Program-made: the position numbers and the translations under genes | Assembly: GCA_033398695.1 (NCBI GenBank) | Contig: JAWKAU010000037.1 | Span: 744,001-808,000 of the forward strand | Length of the DNA: 64,000 nt | Reading direction: 5' to 3' | Source: Orobanche coerulescens | Taxonomy: Eukaryota; Streptophyta; Magnoliopsida; Lamiales; Orobanchaceae | Notes under the pieces: generated by a model | Told to the model about the DNA's origin: nothing | The model's database searches: none | What the model saw: only the letters and a program-made list of their open reading frames with translations | Shown here: positions 10,437 through 22,259 of the stretch, piece by piece | Numbering within the stretch: the first letter of the stretch is position 1 | How the letters are laid out: each line of letters starts with the position of its first letter

Positions 10437-11510
10437 ACCCATGTAGCCTAACAAGTAAATAAGGTTTGCATATGCCCTTGAGTTGTTAACATACGTAATC
10501 ACACGGATTGAATGGCCGTAAGCTGCATATAGCCTACGTAAGAAATGTCATAGTTGAGGCAATAGCTACAGGATTGTATTAGTATCTGTTACATGGTCGT
10601 TGTAGTAGCATACGTAAGTCATCATGTGTAGCATAAGTTATCAATTGAACGGTCTATAAAATAAAGTTGCGTCTTGACTTCCTCGCATAGATTTGTCACC
10701 AAACACTTTGCACTCATATACTGAGTTTGAAAATCACGTTTGGGGCTCCATAAGAGTTGGAGAATTGAAATAGAGTTGATTTTGCTCAATCATTTGGAGT
10801 TTTGAAGGTTGTAAGAGTATTCTTCATCATTTCTTCGTACGAAGTTTGACTTTGAAGTAGACTGCCGATAATTTTTTACCTTTCATTTTAAAAATATGCT
10901 GCTGGTATGATGGATTATATCATGTATATGATGTTTTTGGGCCAAGAATGATAATTTTGGATAAATTATTCATGTTATATGTTGAGATATTATTGAAGAA
11001 AAAGGGTTTGAATGATATGATAATTGCTTTGTATAAGCATAATGTTTAAACTGATATATATTGAAAGATGATGAATGTGAGTATAGAATTCGAGTTGTGG
11101 ATGAGATAAACATCTTGAGGATTGTAAGAAGGGTAATTGTAGTATTATTCGTAGGATTATTCCACTACGAATTAATTGTAGTCGTCCATAGCTCGATTGA
11201 TAATCTTAATGATGTAGTAATTGTTGAATTCGAAATTCTTACGAGCAGCATGACAGAATCAATAGAATGATGATATTGTTGGTTTCATACAATAATTGAA
11301 ACCAAATTGTGTTATGCCTTCTTAAATTGGAGTTCGATTATGAAGTATCATAAGATTATGATTTGGAAATCTTACGTTGGTCTTAATTTGCTGAAATAGG
11401 CTGTTTCGAGAACCATATGATTATTTGGTAAGTTCATGTTTATGTTCTTCAGGAATCATTAATATATATCTATAAATAATTCTATGCATATAAGGATTAA
11501 TCGATGTAAT
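10437..11510 (+). repeat. Element F 5' LTR, first part
   Basis: A TATA box CTATAAAATA lies at 10654-10663, followed by a GCGTCTTGACTTC initiator-like stretch. This layout parallels the LTRs of A and D. CATACGTAA words (10492-10497, 10533-10540, 10609-10617) sit upstream of the TATA box. The stretch ends at GTAAT, where solo LTR E interrupts it; the LTR resumes at 41614. The LTR start itself was not recognised. Confidence 0.55.
11506..11510. repeat. Target-site duplication GTAAT, left copy (element E)
   Basis: GTAAT immediately precedes TGTAACACCCCC at 11511; the same five bases follow the other end at 41609-41613. Confidence 0.85.
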
Positions 11511-12346
11511 TGTAACACCCCCAAATGCTATTGGGTTATTACAGTGTCATGGACCCTACACCAGGAGATCCATCAGGCGAACACGACTAAAATATATCAA
11601 ATTAACCAACAAGGGAAATCACAGTCCCTACTATGATATCCGACACAATATTCCGATAAGGAATTTCAACGACAATGATGGGCCTACATGACCAAAATGA
11701 AAATACAATAACAACCACAAGCATCTGCTCAGGTAATACATAATGACAATGACCGACAAACTGGAGAACACTCCAACTGACTGACCAACATGAACAACTC
11801 GGACTAGTATCGTTCGAATGCCTCGTCGCCATCGACATGTCCCTATGTCTCAACTCTCTCCTCGCAAGCACCTAAAACATGAAAACATGTTCCGCCCCCA
11901 CGGGGTCAGTCATCCAGATAATGAATACCAAATACATGTATAACATGATATGTATCCAAAGGCAGAATGAAACAGTACAATGATAATAATAATACGAGAT
12001 GCTCACAAACCAAGGTGAGAACTGAGCATTCGTGAAACAATATGCCCACGGCATACTATTAATACATGTTCAATAGGTTAGAACATAAATGCCCAACGGC
12101 GAATCATAACTATAAAACACCACAATGAAATTACGCGAACATGAAGCAAACTAGAACTGAATTAGATATGAACCACAATGCCTGGAGGCTCCAATGAAAA
12201 TACAAAGACACCACAAAGGCCTGAAAGACACTCAGCCGAAGCTGTCAATTATCACAATCACCTGAAACCAAAACAGCCCGAAGCTGTAACAATGAGGGCC
12301 GAAGCCACGGCACGAAGCCGTATCATAGTGAGACCATCCAATGGCC

Positions 12347-12690
12347 GTGACCTACTGAACTGTAGGTGTTGGGAAACCAACCGAGAAGGTTCAAGCCCCA
12401 AACTTACCCATAATGAGATCATGAATATGATCGTGACCTACTGAGCTGTAGGTGTTAAGAAACCAACCGCGAAGGTTCAAGCCTCAAACTTACCCATAAT
12501 GAGATCACCCAGTGACCATGACCTGCTGAATTGCAGGTGCTGGGAAACCAACCGCAAAGGTTCAAGCCCCAGACTTACCCATAATGAGATCATCAACATG
12601 ATCGTGACCTATTGAGCCGTAGGTGTTGGGAAACCAACCGCGAAGGTTCAAGCCCCAAGCCTACCCATAATGAGCACTAGCCGAGACTAG
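12347..12690. repeat. 86-bp tandem array in LTR E
   Basis: Four copies of an 85-86 bp unit, starting near 12347, 12433, 12518 and 12604. Each contains GTGACCTACTGA, GGGAAACCAACCG and CTTACCCATAATGAGATCA. Confidence 0.9.
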
Positions 12691-12839
12691 CTTCCAAAAC
12701 ACAATTAATCACAAGCGGCAACGATCCAAAGATTATCGATTTCACAAGAATGATAGTGTGCTGCCTTGAGTCGGCTAACACGACGACAGTAATTCACGTA
12801 TGTACACCATCCTCGACAGTCCCAATTCAATACCTTGAT

Positions 12840-13165
12840 TGCCTTAGAATGGCCAACCGATAACAATGATGTAGTGGATGATTCAATACCTCGATTGCCT
12901 TAGAACGGCCAATCGATAACAATGATACAACGAATGATTAAACACCTCGATTGCCTTAGAACGGCCAATCGATAACAATGATACAGTGAATGATTGAACA
13001 CCTCGATTGCCTTAGAATGTCCAATCGATAACAATTATACAATGAATGATTGAACACCTCGATTGTCTTAGAAAGACCAATCGATAACAATGATACAATG
13101 AATGATTGAATACCTCGATTGCCTTAGAACGACCAATCGATAACAATGATACAATGAATGCCTCG
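12840..13165. repeat. 56-bp tandem array in LTR E
   Basis: About six copies of a 56-bp unit, with GCCTTAGAA at 12841, 12897, 12953, 13009, 13065 (GTCTTAGAA) and 13121. The unit contains CCAATCGATAACAATGAT. Element A inserted about 60 bp beyond the last copy. Confidence 0.9.
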
Positions 13166-13217
13166 ACACCTTTAATCGGTTACCGACGACGAATATGAGA
13201 ACGAATACGCCAATGCC

Positions 13218-13222
13218 TTCAA
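13218..13222. repeat. Target-site duplication TTCAA, left copy (element A)
   Basis: TTCAA before TGTAATATCC at 13223 and again at 39838-39842 after the 3' LTR of A. Confidence 0.95.
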
Positions 13223-15575
13223 TGTAATATCCGAATTTATTTTTGTGTATTTCATCTATATTCGAACCCCGTATTATTTGGATTTGTGATATCGATAATT
13301 GGAGTATGATATTTCTCACATTGGTATCTTTGTACATAAGTATATCATCATGCAAAATTTCTCATGCAAACTCGTGATAGCGCACGCTAAAGCATATAAC
13401 TTAACGCGCGCTATCGGCTACTACTAGCGCACGCTACAAATGAAGAATTGTGTGCGCTAGGCCATCAATTATTGAGCTGGGCGGCTAACACATGCGCCAG
13501 CCGGACGTAGGACCGGATAAGATTCCCGCGGATGAACCTGGATAGTTTTGGATGTATGATAGTGTGCGCTAATCTGCTAGTGTACAGAAAGTTTATATAT
13601 GGGCCAGCACTCCATTTTCTCCTCATTTCTTTCGGGCATCCTTCGTTCTTGAGAGACCAGAGAGCATATCATCTTCCTTAGACATACTTATAACACATCC
13701 ACTTGATCATTGGACATTGGATATTTCTTGTGATTGAGCATTGAAGAGAAGTAGCACCTTGGAGTGGCATATAACCAACCGGAGTCAGATTCTACCTTTG
13801 GGGTTCAGTGATTTCGTCATATTAAGGTATGTTAATTCTATCTCCAGCCTTATATTTGGGTTCTAAAGAATAAGATGATCATGATAGCAAGATATTGAGT
13901 TCTTTTGGTAAATTATTCAACAAACATCATGTTTAGAAGACTGGAATGTTTATGCTTATGATATTGTCGTTGGAACCTCGTAGTTGGAACCTTAGTACGT
14001 CAAATGATGAGAGGAACATTCTGAAGATGATTATCCGTATGAATTATGTTGTTTTATTGATCATAAAACTTGGAGATGATATCACTTTTGGTTATAAGGA
14101 CTTAAGAAATAATCATCTTAGATTGCATCCTTTCTTCTAAACTGGAATTGTTAGTTCATCTCCATGGTTAAATTGGGATGTAATGATGATATTGAAATCT
14201 AGTGCGTCGACCTTAAGAACACCAAACTTCGCATGAGAATTGTAACCAAGATGGATTATGGTGTTGTGATGATAATACGTATTCTTGAATTCGTAGTTGT
14301 TGTTATCCGAAAGATCATTCATAAACCGTATGAGCATGATATGCATGGAGATGACATGTATTATCACTGAAGTCATGAGTTTCATCACCGTTAGAACTAG
14401 TCTGCTGCCCAGTAGTGAACTGCCATGCATAGTTAGCGCACGCTAAGCTATGTATATTAACATGCGCTATCGAGCATGAGTTAACGTACGCTACGTTTGG
14501 TACGTAACGTACATTAGGCCATCAGGCGAGTCAGTTGGCTGATCAGTGAGGTACTGACCGTGCGTAGTTAGCGTACGCTAGACTTTGTTGTTAGCATGCG
14601 CTAACGAACAGACTTAACGCACGCTACATATAATACTTAGTGTATGCTGAGAAGATCAGGCAGATTGCGTTTTATGAACTTTCGGCCGTAAATTGAATTG
14701 GTAGACATTCGTACGACGTGAGATAAATTCTATGTTATTTTCTTTTGTTAAGGTTCGAGCTTGTTACGTGATTGATTGAAGGGGCGACCTTCGAGTGTTT
14801 CGTTTTTGTGGAAGTATTGTTCTTGTCTTCGAATCGAGGCAAGTACCTTATTTGTTTTACGTATTGATGTTATACATATTGTCGTGCATATATGTCGTTG
14901 TTGTATGTCCACCTCGTGTTGGTCCGACGGGATCATCGGGGGATCTATGCTAGCGTGCGCTGGATCATCGGACGGGTTTTTCTACCACGGGTTGGTCTAA
15001 CGAGATCATCGTGGGTTCCAGGCAGTGAATGCTGGATCGTCGGAATTACCATGTGTATGTTATGATGTCATGTTGTGATTATCAGTTGTGTATGTTATTT
15101 ATGAGTTTCTCACAGGAGAAGACTCGTTGGTATTTTGTCATTTACATTATTATTATTCTTCGTGAGATGTTGAATAATATGTTGTGGTACTTGTACTAGC
15201 ATCGTTGTGCTAACCCCTTCGAGGGTGAACATTTTGTTTATGTTCAGGATCCAGGAGAGCAAGAAAACAATCACTGGAGATGCATGACGATGAGGGTGCA
15301 GAGTGATGTTCCGGTCGGGTTTATTATCTGTTGTTGGTTATTTAATAAGTACTCGAGTGCGTTGTAATTTGTGATATTTTGGATTTCAGTGATGTATTAA
15401 TATTCTCCATTTGGACACTTGTACTTTCGGTATTGAAATAGAACTGTCGTATTTTATTTCAAGTGATTTCACTAGTTGGTATTTATTATTGTCGTTTCAT
15501 TTATTCAGCCTTGTAAATTCTTATGTAACGGATTTACGGCGCTGTAATATTCCTGAATATATCGGGGGTGTTACA
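13223..15575 (+). repeat. Element A 5' LTR
   Basis: 2353 bp, TGTAATATCCG...GGGGGTGTTACA. A TATA box GTTTATATAT lies at 13591-13600. TAGCGCACGCTA-type palindromes cluster at about 13375-13590 and 14424-14660. Relative to the 3' LTR it lacks about 28 bp after 13550, including one palindrome copy. Confidence 0.95.
13375..14660. repeat. TAGCGCACGCTA palindrome clusters in A 5' LTR
   Basis: At least a dozen variants of the imperfect palindrome (A/T)AGCG(C/T)(A/G)CGCTA occur. They fall in two clusters, one just upstream of the TATA box and one about 0.9 kb downstream of it. Confidence 0.85.
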
Positions 15576-15580
15576 GAATA

Positions 15581-15592
15581 TGGTATCAGAGC
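15581..15592 (+). other. Primer-binding site, element A
   Basis: TGGTATCAGAGC, complementary to initiator tRNA-Met, five bases (GAATA) inside the LTR. The same spacer occurs in B, C, D and F. Confidence 0.9.
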
Positions 15593-15809
15593 TAAGATTA
15601 TGGATATCTTGGCCATTGGGTTAAAATAGGGGTCATATATGTCTTTTGAGGTAACCAGCCACGAATAACATCACTGTACTGCCTACGTCTTCGTGCGGAC
15701 GGTGGTTGTAAGTTCCTAAACTGTATCTCATCCTTTACATGTTATATTTCCTTGTACTTGAGCACTTGAACGATATTGTTTCCTGTATATTGAGTATTTA
15801 TGCTTACAG

Positions 15810-17050
15810 TATGTTGAGAGGCAGACGTGGATGTGGTCGCGGTCGCGGACGCGGACGAAAGAATGCCGAAAGAGAAGCTTCGCCTTCTAATCAGGCCAGC
15901 CACAGTTCAGGCGAGCCACAGAGATCGATCAATAATGAACCGGAACCTGCTGTACTAGAGATCCTTTGTCAGGTGGTGAACCAGATGACTCAGTTCGCTC
16001 AGGTCGTGGACCGAATGCAGGTGGCGGTGGGATTACAGCAGGGAGATAGGCAGCAAGGGATCCCAGATATGGGAAATCGAGGTGACTGATGGCTGCAAGA
16101 GGTGGCGAAGATGCAACCTCCCAAATTCGACGGTATTTCTGAGACTCCCACCTGGGACCATTGGTTGAAAGAACTGGAGAAATTTTTGCCGGAATTAACT
16201 GCCCAGACGACCGGAGAGCCTCTATCGCTCAATACTTTCTGATAGGGGAAGCGTTCGAATGGTGGGAAGCCATCCGGCCTGTAGACCATGATTCTGATTG
16301 GACAGAGTTTAAATTAATGATGGAAGCTCAGTACTGCCCTCGTCTTGTGAGGGAAGCCAAGGTTCGGGAGTTTTTCTCCGCTCAGCCTTCAAATGTGCAG
16401 TATCTCAGGCAATTAAGACGTTTAACCAACAGCTGGCATTTGTTCGACATCTAGTCAGAACAGATGCTGAAATGATGATCCATTTTGACATGAGAATGAA
16501 ACCAGAAATCCAGAGGTACATGTCCGGTTTTGAATGTACCACTCTCCACCAATACCAGGATAAGCATTGGCGTACGAAATCAAGGAAGCAGCAATGGAGA
16601 AATTTACGGAATCCAAGAAGCAGAAAGTCTCTGGTACTTTTACAGAGCACAAGAGCAGTGGGCCCCGCAAGGCCCAGTCATCCTTTCATTCTTTCAAGAA
16701 ACTTCCGCACCCAGTTAGGAGCGGAAAGAACTTCGGAGCAACATCAACCATGACTGATGTCACCAGGAAATGCTTTAACTGCGCCCAGACGGGGCACTAT
16801 CGACGGAATTGCCCCCTACCTGCCGTGACTTGTTTTGATTGTGGTCGAGAGGGACATCATGCGGTGTTTTGTGAAGAGGCTGCAAAGTCTTTTAGAGCCC
16901 GTACACCACAACCAGTCCAGAAGGAAGCCAGTATCCAACAGACGCAACAAAGGGTTCAGATGCCTCAGAATTTTGGCCACGGGCGAGGCAGAGGACAGTG
17001 TGACCGAAAGGGCACATCGAGTGCCGGGTCTGTTCCCACACGTTTGTACG
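15810..17050 (+). pseudogene. gag: Element A gag, broken
   Basis: The start is the ATG of MLRGRRGCGRGRGRGR, an Arg-Gly-rich N-terminus probably binding nucleic acid; upstream in-frame codons are leader. The capsid-like part includes WDHWLKELEK, QYFLIGEA-EWWEAIRP and MKPEIQRYMSGFECTTL. Two CCHC zinc knuckles follow: CFNCAQTGHYRRNC and CFDCGREGHHAVFC, both with all metal ligands (about 16771-16872). Breaks: TGA at 16087-16089, a one-base deletion near 16185, a frameshift near 16390 and another near 16565. Gag would form the cytoplasmic particle that packages element RNA. Confidence 0.9.
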
Positions 17051-19863
17051 AGATGAGGAGAACATACGATCAGGATGCTGTTGTCGCATTAGGTACCGTT
17101 CAGATCCTTTCCCAGCCAGTTACCGTTTTATTCGATACAGGAGCTACGCATTCATTTATATCCTTATCTTGTGTAAATCGTTTGAATATTTCTGGTTTTC
17201 ATACTTGTGAACATTATATTGTTGGTTTACCGAATGGAGAGAGGATTGTCGGGAATTTAGAAACTAGAGATTTCCTCGTATTATTTGGAGGCAGAGAGTG
17301 GCTCTCAAATCTGATTGTAATAGAAATGCAAGGAGACGACCTGATACTCGGAGACGATTGGCTTAATCGATATGGAGCTATTGTAAACTACTGAAGGAGG
17401 AATATCTCGCTGATCGCTGACGATGGTTCCGAAATATTGTTTGAAGGATGAAAACCAGGAAGCTCAAGAAAGTTGATCAAGGCGGTGAAAGCTGTCAAAT
17501 TGTTGAAACAGGGTTGTACCGGATACTGGTGCTATGCAATGAAGAAAGAAGACGAAATTGTGGAACTTTCATCCATTCCTGTTGTGAACGAATATCCAGA
17601 TGTATTTCCTAACGAGTTACCTGGACTACCTCCACGACGGGATGTAGAATTCACTATTGAGCTGGAACCCAGAGCTACACCAATTTCTAAGGCGCCGTAT
17701 CGTATGGCACCTACTGAGATGTATGAACTGAAGAAGCAACTGGAGGAATTACTGGACAAAGGCCATATTCAGCCAAGCGTTTCGCCCTGGGGAGCGCCAG
17801 TTCTCTTTGTCCGAAAGAAGGATGGATCGCTTCGACTGTGTATTGACTATCGGGAGCTGAACAAGATGATGATTAAGAACAAGTATCTGTTGCCACGGAT
17901 TGATGATTTGTTTGACCAGTTGCAAGGAGCAACAATATTTTCTAAAATCGATCTGAGATCAGGATATCATTAGTTGAGGATTAAGGAATCTGATATTCTG
18001 AAATCAGAGGTCAGAACTCGTTACGGACACTATGAGTTTGTAGTGATGCTGTTTGGTCTCACTAACGCACCGGTTGTATTCATGCAATTGATGAACCGAG
18101 TGTTCATCGAATATTTGGATAAATTTGTGGTCGTGTTCATTGATGACATTCTGGTGTATTCTAAGAGCCCGGAAGAGCATGCACAACATTTGCGGATTGT
18201 ATTAGAACTTTTGAGAAGCGAGCAACTGTATGCTAAACTCTCTAAGTGTGAATTCTAGCTAAAGGAAGTAACGTTCCTCGGTCATATGGTATCAGCTGAA
18301 GGAGTTCGAGTAGATCCTCATAAGATTGAAGCGATTATGGATTGGAAGCCTCCAAAAAACGTGAAAGAAGTCCGAAGTTTCTTAGGACTTGCTGGGTATT
18401 ATCGTCGGTTCGTGGAAGGGTTTTCCAAAATTTCCCGCCCACTTACTCGACTACTGCAGAAAACATAAAAGTTTGAGTGGAACGAGTTGTGTCAGATTAG
18501 CTTTGATGAATTGAAGAAGAGATTGATGATGGCACCGATTTTATCACTCCCACATGAAACTGAAGGATTTATAGTTTACAGTGATGCTTCGAACCAAGGA
18601 CTCGGATGTGTATTGATGCAGAATGATAAGGTGATCGCTTATGCGTCACGACAGCTGAAACCTTATGAAGTCAATTACCCAACACATTTGGAGCTAGCAG
18701 CAGTTGTTTTTGCTTTGAAGATCTGGAGACATTATCTGTATGGGACTCACTGTCAGATCTTTACGGATCACAAGAGTCTCAAATACATCTTCAGTCAGAG
18801 AGAGTTGAACATGCGACAGATGAGATGGTTAGAGCTGATTAAGGACTACGACTTGGAAATTTTGTACCATCCAGGCAAAGCGAATGTAGTGGCAGATGCA
18901 CTTAGCCGTAAGCCTATTTCTATCCAGATGGTGGAGACTCTGACCTCCCAGCTCAGCATTCAATGAGAGATGATTAGAGAAGGAATTGAAGTGTGGTTAT
19001 AAAGAGTCCAAGGACAAGTGTGCGTGACGGAATTAACTTCATCATTAACCGAAGAAATCAAATCTAGATAGACAGATGATCCTCTGATGATTCGGTTACG
19101 TGATGAAGTGATCAAGGGAAAGGCCCCCGGATTCATAATTCATGATGATGGAGTTTTGAGATTTCAGAACCGACTCTGCATTCCTGATGTCGATGTTCTG
19201 AAACAGATGATTATGAAGGAAGCTCACAGCTCGCCCTATTCTATCCACCCGGGCACCTGTAAGATGTATAAGGACTTGAAGCAAAATTTCTGGTGGGGCA
19301 ACATGAAGAAAGATGTAGTGGACTATGTTTCAAAATGCTTGACTTGTCAGCAGGTTAAGATCGAGCATCAACGACCTGTCGGAATGTTGAAGCCACTCCT
19401 GATTCCTGAATGGAAGTGGGAGGACATATCGATGGACTTTATCACTAATATGCCGAGAACCAAGACAGGAATGAACATGATTTGGGTGATAGTTGATCGT
19501 CTAACCAAATCAGCTCATTTTCTAGGCACTAAGGATACGTGGGGACCAGAAAGGTTGGCACGAGTATTTATTTCAGAGATAGTCCGATTGCATGGTACGC
19601 CGAAGACCATTACTTCTGACCGAGACGGTCGCTTTGTATCGCATTTTTGGAAAACAGTTCATAAGGCCTTAGGGACCGAATTGAACTTCAGCACGGCTTA
19701 TCACCCGCAGACTGACGGACAATCCGAGAGGACTATTCAAACGATGGAAGATATGCTGAGGGCTTGTTCCTTAGATTGGTCAACTGATTGGGAAGTTCAT
19801 CTACCGTTGATTGAATTTACCTACAACAATAGTTGGCATGCTTCCATTAAGATGGCATAGTTT
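17051..19863 (+). pseudogene. pol: Element A pol, 5' part (PR-RT-RH-IN), broken
   Basis: Protease keeps its active site LFDTGATHSF (about 17128-17157). RT has [21 protein letters not shown] and the catalytic FIDD (about 18136-18150). RNase H has [20 protein letters not shown] and ADALSRKP. Integrase has the HHCC segment ending CLTCQQVK, then MDFI, SDRDGRF and TDGQSERT for the DDE triad. In-frame stops: 17392, 17449, 17971, 18256, 18466, 18964, 19000, 19069 and 19858. One codon, the Asp before LELAAV, is missing near 18688. Reading ends at the AGTTT target site where the B-C tandem begins; the rest of integrase is at 36806. Confidence 0.92.
19859..19863. repeat. Target-site duplication AGTTT, left copy (B-C tandem)
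   Basis: AGTTT before TGTAACACCCCCG at 19864 and again at 36801-36805 after TTACA. It lies in the integrase codons of A that follow KMA. Confidence 0.95.
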
Positions 19864-22222
19864 TGTAACACCCCCGATATATTCAGGAATATTACAGCGC
19901 CGTAAATCCTTTACATAAGAATTTACAAGGCTGAATAAATGAAATGTCAATAACAGATACCAACTTATGAAATCACTGAAATAAAATACAACCGTCTGGT
20001 TCAATACCGAGAATACTAATATCCAATGAAGAGTTATTAATACATCACCAAAATCCAAATATCATAACCTGACGACGTACTTGAGTACTTATTGAAATAA
20101 CCAACAAACAACAGACAATAAACCCGTCCGGAACATCATTCTGCACCCTCGTCGTCATGCAGCTCCAGTGGTTGTTTCCCCGCTCTCCTAGATCCTGAAC
20201 ATAAACAAATTTTCACCCCCGCAGGGGTTAGCACAACGATGCTAGTACAAGTACAATAATCATACAACAGTGATATAATCAACAATTATATCATAACAAG
20301 TTTCTCCAACGAGAAATATCAACAACACATATCATATCATAACAGTTTCAACATATTGATGGTATTCCAACGATCCAGCGCACACAGCTATAGATTTCCA
20401 TGATGATCCCATCGGACCAACACACGGTGGAACTACCTATCCAACGATCAAGTGCACACAGCTATAGATTCCCATGATGATTCCCGTCGGATCAACGCAT
20501 GGTGGACATATAATCACAACACATTTACACAATACAGTCACATCATATTTGTCATAATATACACAATTCTAATTAGAGTACTTGCCTCGGTTCATTGACA
20601 AGAATAAAACTTCCACGAATATCAAAATACTCGAAGGTCTTCCCCTTCGATCAATCACGTAACAAGCTCGAACCTTAACAAAAGAAATAATAAAGAATTT
20701 ATCTCACGTCGTACGAATGTTTAACAATTCAATTTACGGCTGAAAGCTCATAAAATGCAATCTGCCTAAACTTCTTAGCGTACGCTAAGTATTCTGTGTA
20801 GCGTGCGTTAAGGCTGCTCGATAGCGCACGCAAACAACAAAGCCTAGCATACGCTAACTATGCATGGTCAGTACCTCACTGATCAGCCGACTGACTCGTC
20901 TGATGGCCTAACGTACGTTACGTACCAAACGTAGCATACGTTAACTCATGCTCGATAGCGCACGTTAATATACATAGCTTAGCGTGCGCTAACTGTGCAT
21001 GATAGTTCACTACTGGGTATTAGACTGATCTCATCATGATCAAACCAATGAAATCTTCAGTGTTAATTCATGTTACCTCCATGAATATCTTGTTCATACG
21101 GTTATGAATGATCTTACGGATAATAACAACTTCAGATTCAAGAATATGTATATTATTATAAAACCATATTCCATTTCGATAACAATTCTTCATGGGATAA
21201 TTCCGAAGGCTTAACGGTCGATATCAACACCTATATATCAATCAAAACTATCATTCTGAAGTTTGAATAACGTTCCATCTTTACAAGATAAATCCTTCCA
21301 TGATCAATCCTTTAGATTCGTCTAACAATAATGATGCTAAAGTCAAGTTCATAATTGCTATGAAGACACTTACTAGATTCGGATTTACCAATGATAGAAG
21401 CTTCCTCTACTTGTTCAATGTAATAAGATTTGAATCATGATGTTCATAATCAAGGTACTTAAGGCATAATCATCTCAATATTCCAAATATGGTGTGCTTT
21501 GGATGATTCACCCAAGAAGATCAATATTTGCTAACATGACCATCTTATTCTCCATAACACGAATCTAGAGTTGAAGATAGAATCAGCATACCTTAATATG
21601 ACAAAATCACTGAACCACAAGGTAGAATCCGACTCCGGCTGGTTACATGCCACTCCAAGGAGTTACTTCTCTTCAATGATCACTCATAAGTAATATTCAA
21701 TGTTTAAGGATCAAGTAGATGTGTTCTAAGTGTGTTAGGAGGATAATTATTGCTCTCTGGTCTCTCAAGACTGAAGAATGAACGAAGGAAGTGGGAATAA
21801 AATGGAGTGCTGGCCCATATATAAACTTTCTGCACAAAGCAGATTAGCGCAGGCTACTAAGCATCCTTAGCGCGCGCTAATAAGGGTTGACTCCAAAACT
21901 GTCCAGGTTCGTCCGCGGGAACCTTATCCGGACCCATGTCCCGGCTGTCGCATGTGCTAGCCGCCCAGCTCAATAATTGAGTGCCTAGCGCGCGCAACTC
22001 CTACATATGTAGTGTGCGCTAGTAGTAGCCGATAGCGCGCGTTAAGCTACATTCTTAGCGTGCGCTATCACGAGTTTGCATGAGAAATTTTGCATGTTGT
22101 TATACTTATGTACAAAGATACCAATGCAAGAAATATCATACTCCAATTATCAAGATCCCAAATCCGAATAATACAGGGTTCGAATACAGATGAAATACAC
22201 AGTAATAAATCCGGATGTTACA
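19864..22222 (-). repeat. LTR1: outer 3' LTR of the tandem
   Basis: 2359 bp; minus strand TGTAACATCCGG...GGGGGTGTTACA. The TATA box (plus strand CATATATAAAC) is at 21816-21825. Palindromes cluster at about 20775-20990 and 21845-22070. It differs from the other outer LTR at about fifty positions I could pick out. Confidence 0.95.
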
Positions 22223-22259
22223 TACTCTCCTACTAAAAAGGAGTTTCGTCCCGAAACTC
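22223..22259 (-). other. PPT and pre-PPT hairpin, element B
   Basis: The PPT on the minus strand is AGTAGGAGAGTA next to the LTR. Behind it 22241-22259 reads GAGTTTCGTCCCGAAACTC, an 8-bp perfect stem with a 3-nt loop, right at the pol stop. The same arrangement occurs in A, C and (with a compensatory change) D. Confidence 0.8.

Larger units (their letters stand above)
11511..13222 (-). repeat. Solo LTR E, first part (reverse gypsy)
   Basis: In plus coordinates it starts TGTAACACCCCCAAATGC and, after interruption by element A, ends CCGGGTATTACA at 41608. On the minus strand that is TGTAATACCCGG...GGGGGTGTTACA, a classic plant gypsy LTR. Removing A leaves about 3.5 kb flanked by a perfect 5-bp duplication with no internal region: a solo LTR from recombination between two LTRs. 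It holds an 86-bp and a 56-bp tandem array. Its last five bases (13218-13222) are the target duplication of A. Confidence 0.85.

Noticed and set aside
10257..10502. Minus-strand 81-codon frame
   Set aside because: Overlaps the 5S-like sequence and has no motif; chance frame.
12840..13165. CRISPR-like array
   Set aside because: Units are contiguous 56-bp tandem repeats without unique spacers, inside a plant LTR.
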